9,987 nt of DNA, taken from assembly GCA_964543125.1 (NCBI GenBank), contig CAZIWX010000090.1:1-9987 (forward strand). The letters are read 5' to 3'. Within the stretch, counting starts at the first letter, position 1; each line of letters opens with the position of its first letter. Below are positions 5,781 through 9,987 of this stretch, in pieces. Position numbers and translations under genes: made by a program. The notes under the pieces are model-generated. The model searched no databases, was not told where the DNA came from, and saw nothing but the letters and a program-made list of their open reading frames with translations. Origin of the DNA: CAZIWX01 sp964543125 (GTDB lineage: Bacteria > Fidelibacterota > UBA8477).

Positions 5781-7376
5781 GCAAGCCCATTCTTTATGCG
5801 TTGAGCCTGACTTTTTGAAATGCCCGGTACAGCGGCAATTTCTTCGATGGAGGCATTTTTTAAGCGGGTAACGGATTGAAATTGCCGGATCAATGCGAGA
5901 CGCCGTTTGGGACCAATTCCTTCGATAGTGTCCAGAGCCGATTGAACCATGCGTTTCCCGCGCCGTTTACGCTGAAAAGTAATAGCAAAGCGATGAGCTT
6001 CATCCCGAATTCGACGCAACAGGATGACCGACGGCGAGGTTTTGGGTAAATTCAAAGGATCGGCGTAACCCGGCAGAAAGACCTCTTCCAATCGCTTGGC
6101 CAGGCCCAATATGGGAATATGGGACATGCCAATCCGGTCCAAAATTCCCTTAGCGGCGGATAATTGCCCCTTGCCCCCGTCGATGAGAATCAAATCCGGT
6201 TCCGCCCGGGCTTCCGTTTTGACGCGCGTGTACCGGCGATGGATCACTTCCCGCATACTGGCAAAGTCATCAANNNNNNNNNNNNNNNNNNNNNNNNNNN
6301 NNNNNNNNNNNNNNNNNNNNNNNNNNNNNNNNNNNNNNNNNNNNNNNNNNNNNNNNNNNNNNNNNNNNNNNNNCTTCCGGCGCATCCGGCACTAAAATTT
6401 CCCGTGGAATGGCCGTGGTGTCGGTATAAAGCCGGGTGATCAGTTGTCCCAACAGAGTTTCATTCTCCACTTCGCCGGCATTTTTAAAGAAGAAATGTTC
6501 TTTACCGATTAGTTTGCCGCTGCGAATCCGAAGCAACATTCCCACCACCAAATTATCCTGCCGCGCCAGATTGATGACGTCCCGGTCATGGAAATCACTG
6601 GTCTTCAAACGCTGTTTGGCAGCGTATGAGCGCACTGCTTGAAGTTGATCGCGAAATCGAGCCGCCTCTTCAAAAGCCATGGATTCGGCCGCGGTCCGCA
6701 TCCGGGCTTCCAGGTAGCCTTCAACCGGTGTTGTATCACCCTTCAGGAAAGACTCGACCCGCTGGATCATTTGACCATAATCCGGTTTAAAAATGAGTCC
6801 CCGGCACGGACCGTCGCAGCGTTTGATGTGGTAGTCGAGACAGAGTTGCAGCTTGTTTTTAGCAATCGCTTCATCGTCGATGCGGTATTTACAGGAGCGG
6901 ATAGTAAAGATATTGCGAATTACGGTGAGACTCGCCCGCAGTGCTTTGACATTGGTGTAGGGACCATAATAGATGGAGCCGTCCTTGACGATTTTCCGGG
7001 TTACCAACACCTGGGGAAAATCTTCCCGGGTAATACGGATGTAGGGATAACTTTTATCATCCCGTAAATCCACATTGTATTTGGGACGATGCTCCCTGAT
7101 CAGATTGGCCTCGGTAAGGAGGGCGTCCACATCACTGCGGGTAACAATCGTTTCGAGGTCCCAGATGCGGGAAATCAACAAAGCGGTCTTCGGGCGGTCC
7201 GGTTGGCCGGTGAAATAGGATTTTACACGATTCCGCAAGATTTTGGCCTTGCCGATGTAGATAATTTTATCCTGTTGATTCTTGAAAAAATAGACCCCCG
7301 GCAAAGTTGGTACGCGTTTTAGTTTTTCCCAAATCGGTGCAGTTTCCACCGGTAACCCTGCTCGACGACCAGTCAT
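5777..7376 (-). CDS. uvrC: Excinuclease ABC subunit C (interrupted by an assembly gap)
   Basis: UvrC makes the 3' and 5' incisions beside bulky DNA lesions after UvrA/UvrB loading. The N-terminal part (334 residues before the gap) has the GIY-YIG nuclease (G-V-Y-F-F at 27-31, I-Y-I-G-K-A at 39-44, Glu89 in T-E-A-N-L-I), four cysteines spaced like the UvrC iron-sulfur cluster (Cys162, 179, 187, 191), and a UvrB-binding UVR motif (about 217-250). After the gap, 164 residues carry the end of the RNase H-like endonuclease (I-L-I-D-G-G-K-G-Q, R-D-E-A-H-R-F-A) and the C-terminal helix-hairpin-helix pair (I-E-G-I-G-P-K-R-R, V-P-G-I-S). The two parts are out of frame across the 100 Ns. By comparison with full-length UvrC of about 610 residues, roughly 110 residues including the FDIS catalytic Asp are missing. 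The gene is very probably intact in the organism. A GTG at 7349 is an alternative start. Confidence 0.96.
6274..6373. other. Assembly gap (100 Ns)
   Basis: Exactly 100 Ns interrupt uvrC, the conventional placeholder for a gap of unknown size. The coding frames on the two sides are not in phase at this length, and the missing UvrC portion should be about 330 bp, so the true gap is probably longer than drawn. Confidence 0.98.
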
Positions 7377-7390
7377 ACGCAGTGATATAC

Positions 7391-7804
7391 TCAGTTGGAC
7401 GGCGGTTGTTCACTCAGTTCAATGAGGACACCCCCGGCTGATTTCGGATGAATAAAAATAATGCGTTTTTGATGTGCACCCGGAACAGGTGCAGCGGTTG
7501 TAAATCGAATACCGGCCTGCCGCAACGCTTGAACCAAATCATCCAGGCCTTCAACTTCCAGGGCGATGTGATGAAGTCCGGGGCCGCGTTTATCGATAAA
7601 TTTCTGTACGCCCGAATCGGTACGCAAGGGTTCCAGCAGTTCCAGGTCAACATCCGCTACCGGAAAAAAATGGGTCGTTACGCCTTCCCGTTCCACTGTC
7701 TCTTTCCCACCCCGGACGATTCCCAACAGGCTTTCCATAAAATAACGGAAAACTTCCGGGTCAGGTGTGGCAATGGCGATATGGTCTATTTTCTTAATTT
7801 TCAT
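7391..7804 (-). CDS. mce: Methylmalonyl-CoA epimerase (VOC superfamily)
   Basis: The enzyme interconverts (2R)- and (2S)-methylmalonyl-CoA, linking propionyl-CoA carboxylase or transcarboxylase to methylmalonyl-CoA mutase in the cytoplasm. The 137-residue length is typical. The paired VOC modules are visible: K-I-D-H-I-A-I-A (5-12) with metal ligand His8, V-D-L-E-L-L-E-P-L (52-60), G-P-G-L-H-H-I-A-L-E-V (74-84) with the second histidine ligand, and I-H-P-K-S-A-G-G-V-L-I-E-L (118-130) with the terminal Glu129 ligand. The family signature H-P-K-S-x-G-G-V-L-I-E-L separates it from glyoxalase I. The start overlaps the preceding gene by 11 bp (7794-7804) and the stop is 14 bp before uvrC, so it sits in the middle of the operon. 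The mutase and carboxylase genes are not in the window. Its presence implies propionate or odd-chain/branched-chain metabolism, or a propionate fermentation branch. Confidence 0.94.
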   Translation of the reverse strand: MKIKKIDHIAIATPDPEVFRYFMESLLGIVRGGKETVEREGVTTHFFPVADVDLELLEPLRTDSGVQKFIDKRGPGLHHIALEVEGLDDLVQALRQAGIRFTTAAPVPGAHQKRIIFIHPKSAGGVLIELSEQPPSN

Positions 7805-8330
7805 CGCTAGCTACCGGAAAGTAGTAAATTACCCGACCCTCTTTCTGATTCCCATAGTAAATTTCCAAAATCGGTTCAGCGGCTGAATCGCCGTTTGCCT
7901 GAAACCATCGTTCGGCGACCGGATAAATCTTGAATCTGCCGATGATGGGTGAGCCGGAAAAGCTGGAAGTGATGGCCGCTTGCGCGGTTACCCATTCCAG
8001 GGTCAAATCAGTGGGTGCAAAAGATGAATCCTGACAAATAACTCCCACAAATGCCCGCAGGGAATCTGCCACAACCAGTTTGGGATTATCAAAATAGAGC
8101 CCGGCTAATCCGGTGATACCGGGGTTTGATTTCACCAGGGGCAACAAGGTGTGGTTGGCATAATCCAGAATTTCACGATATGGCGCCTGCGTCCATTCAC
8201 CCGCCAACAGAAGCTCCGGTTGGTCACTTTCCACTATGTTCACCTCCCGGAATGCTCCCAGACGCCAAGCCAGGGCCAGGATAAAGACCACCAGGATTCC
8301 TAAAAAGATGGCAAACCGTTTTAAACGCAT
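7794..8330 (-). CDS. Membrane-anchored GyrI-like domain protein, TEX264-like architecture
   Basis: The chosen ATG at 8330 gives 178 residues. It is preceded by TGAGGT at four-base spacing and begins directly with a basic, hydrophobic anchor M-R-L-K-R-F-A-I-F-L-G-I-L-V-V-F (helix about 6-22). The frame stays open to a GTG at 8390, but that start has no usable ribosome binding site and would put 20 extra polar residues before the helix. The soluble part resembles GyrI-like ligand-binding domains (SBM fold): G-L-Y-F-D-N-P-K (77-84) followed by L-R-A-F-V-G-V-I-C, then I-Y-P-V-A-E-R-W-F (135-143) and a closing P-I-L-E-I-Y-Y-G-N-Q (153-162) with I-Y-Y-F-P-V. One N-terminal helix followed by this domain is the arrangement of eukaryotic TEX264. 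The ligand is unknown. It overlaps the epimerase start by 11 bp and follows dacB by about 100 bp. The family call is moderate. Confidence 0.68.
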   Translation of the reverse strand: MRLKRFAIFLGILVVFILALAWRLGAFREVNIVESDQPELLLAGEWTQAPYREILDYANHTLLPLVKSNPGITGLAGLYFDNPKLVVADSLRAFVGVICQDSSFAPTDLTLEWVTAQAAITSSFSGSPIIGRFKIYPVAERWFQANGDSAAEPILEIYYGNQKEGRVIYYFPVASDEN

Positions 8331-8431
8331 ACAGACCTCATTCGCGCCGAGAATATGGGCAAGCGGTGACTTACCCCAAGCATAAATCACACCTTCGGCA
8401 AATCGATTAAATCATTTGTCCCCTGGACGGC
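8331..8431. other. Intergenic spacer in the - strand operon
   Basis: This 101-bp spacer between the dacB stop and the GyrI-like start is the only sizeable break in the gene string. Apart from the TGAGGT ribosome binding site next to the ATG at 8330, I see no strong hairpin followed by a T-run and no convincing promoter hexamers. It could hold an internal promoter, but the sequence alone does not show one. Confidence 0.5.
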
Positions 8432-9967
8432 TTATTGATCCAGTCCGACCAGAATCGTGCAGATTTGATCCTGAATTTGGTTGGCCAGGGAAGTCGGCAC
8501 CGTGTAGTGGTTTACCATGAGACTGAAAATGAGCGGCTCTTCATTCTTTTTGGTCCACAGATAGCCGCTCAAACTACGGACATAACTCACATAACCGGTT
8601 TTAGCGCGCACCCGGCCTTCGGCCAGGGTGCCCAACATGCGGTTTTTAATCGTACCGTCCACCCCACTCTGAGGTAAACTTTCCAGGAGATAATCCCGAT
8701 CTCCATGGTTCCACATCATATTCAGCAGAGAAGTGGTGGTATTGGGAGAAACCAGATCCAGACGCGACAAACCGGAGCCGTCACGAATTGTGAGATTGCG
8801 AGTATCCACCCCCAAGGAATCAAATAATGCCATTTCAACCTTAATCCCTTCCCGGTTGGAGCCTGCTTCACCGAATTCAGCTCCCAATGTTTTTTGCAAG
8901 GTCTCCGCAATGAAATTCTGACTCGGTTTGTTCACGTGATAGACGATGTCGTACAAGGGAGGCGAAGTATGGGTAAAAATCGGCTGGTACCGGTTATAAT
9001 CAACCTGGCCCGGCCAGTTGTCCACATCCCGGGGATCACCATGCACCTGAACACCATTTCGCTGCAAATATTGTTTTAGGACCACCACGGTGAAAAGCGT
9101 GGGATTCTCAATGGTAATGGCATCCCAGCCCATGCTGTCAGCCACGCTCCACACGCCTTTGAACCAACCATTGTTCCGCGCCCGTTCACGCCCCAGGTCA
9201 TATTTGGTGACCGAATCCGAATCCACTGTGACCAACTCATTCTTCACTTTGAGATAATCGGTATCAGGATAGGGAATCAAGGTTACGACCGAATCAACGG
9301 CGCCGGGAAAAATCTGATAATCGATGTAATTTTCATTGTAGGAAAGGCCCGAGAGTTGAGCGCCATAGTAGTACGGTTCATCGTCCCAACTCCAGCCATA
9401 TCCCAGGGGATCATCATCAAAAACATTATCGTCACCCACAATCGCACCGGTGATTTCGGTGATGCCGTGCGCTTTCAGGGAGTCGGCGAAACTCACAAAC
9501 AGGGAATCGTAATTATGATCATAAAACCGCCAGGACCAAGTGGGATCGCCGCTGCCCCGGAGGTATAAATTACCGCTCAGGATGCCTTTTTCATTCAGCT
9601 CTCCATCGGTCCAAAAGGTGGTCTTATAGGTATAATCCGGACCCAGCCGGCATAGGGCGGCGGAGGTGGTATACAATTTCATGTTGGAAGCGGGCATAAA
9701 CATTTTTTCGGCGTTGCGTTCATAGATCACGTCGCCGGAATTGGCTTTTATGATTTTGATGCCCCAATAAGCCATGTTAAATGGAGAATGACTGATCAAC
9801 GTGTCAATTTCATAAGCCGCCTGTGCGTATTTATCTCTGAAAAGTCCAATTCTACTCACCGGTGTAGCATTGGGTGAACTGGTGCAACTCATGATGCCAA
9901 TCAGCCCCAATCCGATAATCCAGCTCCCAAATATTTTCTCATTTTTCACCTGCACCCCAACTCTCAT
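8432..9967 (-). CDS. dacB: D-alanyl-D-alanine carboxypeptidase/endopeptidase, PBP4 type (peptidase family S13)
   Basis: PBP4 enzymes trim stem peptides and cut cross-links of peptidoglycan in the periplasm. All three penicillin-binding motifs are present: S-N-M-K (Ser94 nucleophile, Lys97) in M-P-A-S-N-M-K-L-Y-T-T, S-Q-N (349-351) in K-P-S-Q-N-F-I-A-E, and K-T-G (456-458) in R-A-K-T-G-Y-V. The family-typical G-D-P-T (140-143) and D-G-S-G-L-S (396-401) blocks are also present. At 511 residues it has the usual S13 insert between the first two motifs. The N-terminus has a hydrophobic segment (13-26) ending I-M-S-C, an imperfect lipobox that would make it a lipoprotein at Cys28. The ATG at 9967 has no clear ribosome binding site. 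A GTG at 9949 preceded by GGGGTG would give a more typical signal peptide (M-K-N-E-K) and is a credible alternative. It is the first gene of the string; only 20 AT-rich bases lie upstream in view. Confidence 0.95.
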   Translation of the reverse strand: MRVGVQVKNEKIFGSWIIGLGLIGIMSCTSSPNATPVSRIGLFRDKYAQAAYEIDTLISHSPFNMAYWGIKIIKANSGDVIYERNAEKMFMPASNMKLYTTSAALCRLGPDYTYKTTFWTDGELNEKGILSGNLYLRGSGDPTWSWRFYDHNYDSLFVSFADSLKAHGITEITGAIVGDDNVFDDDPLGYGWSWDDEPYYYGAQLSGLSYNENYIDYQIFPGAVDSVVTLIPYPDTDYLKVKNELVTVDSDSVTKYDLGRERARNNGWFKGVWSVADSMGWDAITIENPTLFTVVVLKQYLQRNGVQVHGDPRDVDNWPGQVDYNRYQPIFTHTSPPLYDIVYHVNKPSQNFIAETLQKTLGAEFGEAGSNREGIKVEMALFDSLGVDTRNLTIRDGSGLSRLDLVSPNTTTSLLNMMWNHGDRDYLLESLPQSGVDGTIKNRMLGTLAEGRVRAKTGYVSYVRSLSGYLWTKKNEEPLIFSLMVNHYTVPTSLANQIQDQICTILVGLDQ

Positions 9968-9987
9968 TCTGAATAAATATTAATAAT

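Noticed and set aside
8331..8390. GTG at 8390 as the start of the GyrI-like protein
   Set aside because: The ribosome-binding-like GAAGG abuts the GTG with no spacing, and the extension would put polar residues before the membrane helix. The ATG at 8330 has a usable TGAGGT.

Overview
The window looks like chromosomal DNA from an uncultured member of the FCB superphylum (Fibrobacterota-Chlorobi-Bacteroidota and relatives such as Neomarinimicrobiota, Calditrichota or KSB1-type lineages). The main clue is a C-terminal Por/type IX secretion sorting domain containing NYPNPFNP on the first gene. The lineage cannot be fixed more closely from this sequence. A run of 100 Ns at 6274-6373 marks a draft or metagenome-assembled scaffold.

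The window has two parts. The left 1.8 kb, read on the + strand, looks like the end of an integron gene-cassette array. It holds the 3' part of a repeat-rich type IX secretion cargo gene (1-1389). A well-formed 133-bp attC recombination site follows (1404-1536), with RYYYAAC and GTTRRRY core boxes and 16/15-nt inner arms that pair with a single bulged base. Next comes a small GC-rich cassette gene for a two-helix membrane protein behind a perfect AGGAGG ribosome binding site (1559-1774). Last is the left half of a second attC (1779 onward), whose right half is missing or degenerate where the array meets the neighbouring operon. No integrase or attI is in view, so this may be the distal end of an integron or an integrase-less attC cluster.

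The remaining 8.1 kb is one tightly packed - strand gene string, read from 9967 down to 1835: a PBP4-type D-Ala-D-Ala carboxypeptidase (dacB-like), a membrane-anchored GyrI-like/TEX264-like protein, methylmalonyl-CoA epimerase, UvrC (broken by the assembly gap), a secreted NHL-type beta-propeller protein, a PurL-family protein that has lost the catalytic motifs of FGAM synthase, and a fumarylacetoacetate hydrolase-family enzyme. Junctions include two 4-bp ATGA stop/start overlaps, an 11-bp overlap and gaps of 11-14 bp. The only larger spacer is about 100 bp after dacB. The genes are therefore probably co-transcribed although their functions (cell wall, propionate/methylmalonyl metabolism, DNA repair, envelope, purine-like fold, keto-acid metabolism) do not form one pathway.

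The points most worth following up are the attC site carrying a large secreted-protein cassette, the truncated second attC abutting the FAH gene, the intact but apparently non-catalytic PurL paralogue, and the bacterial protein with TEX264-like architecture.
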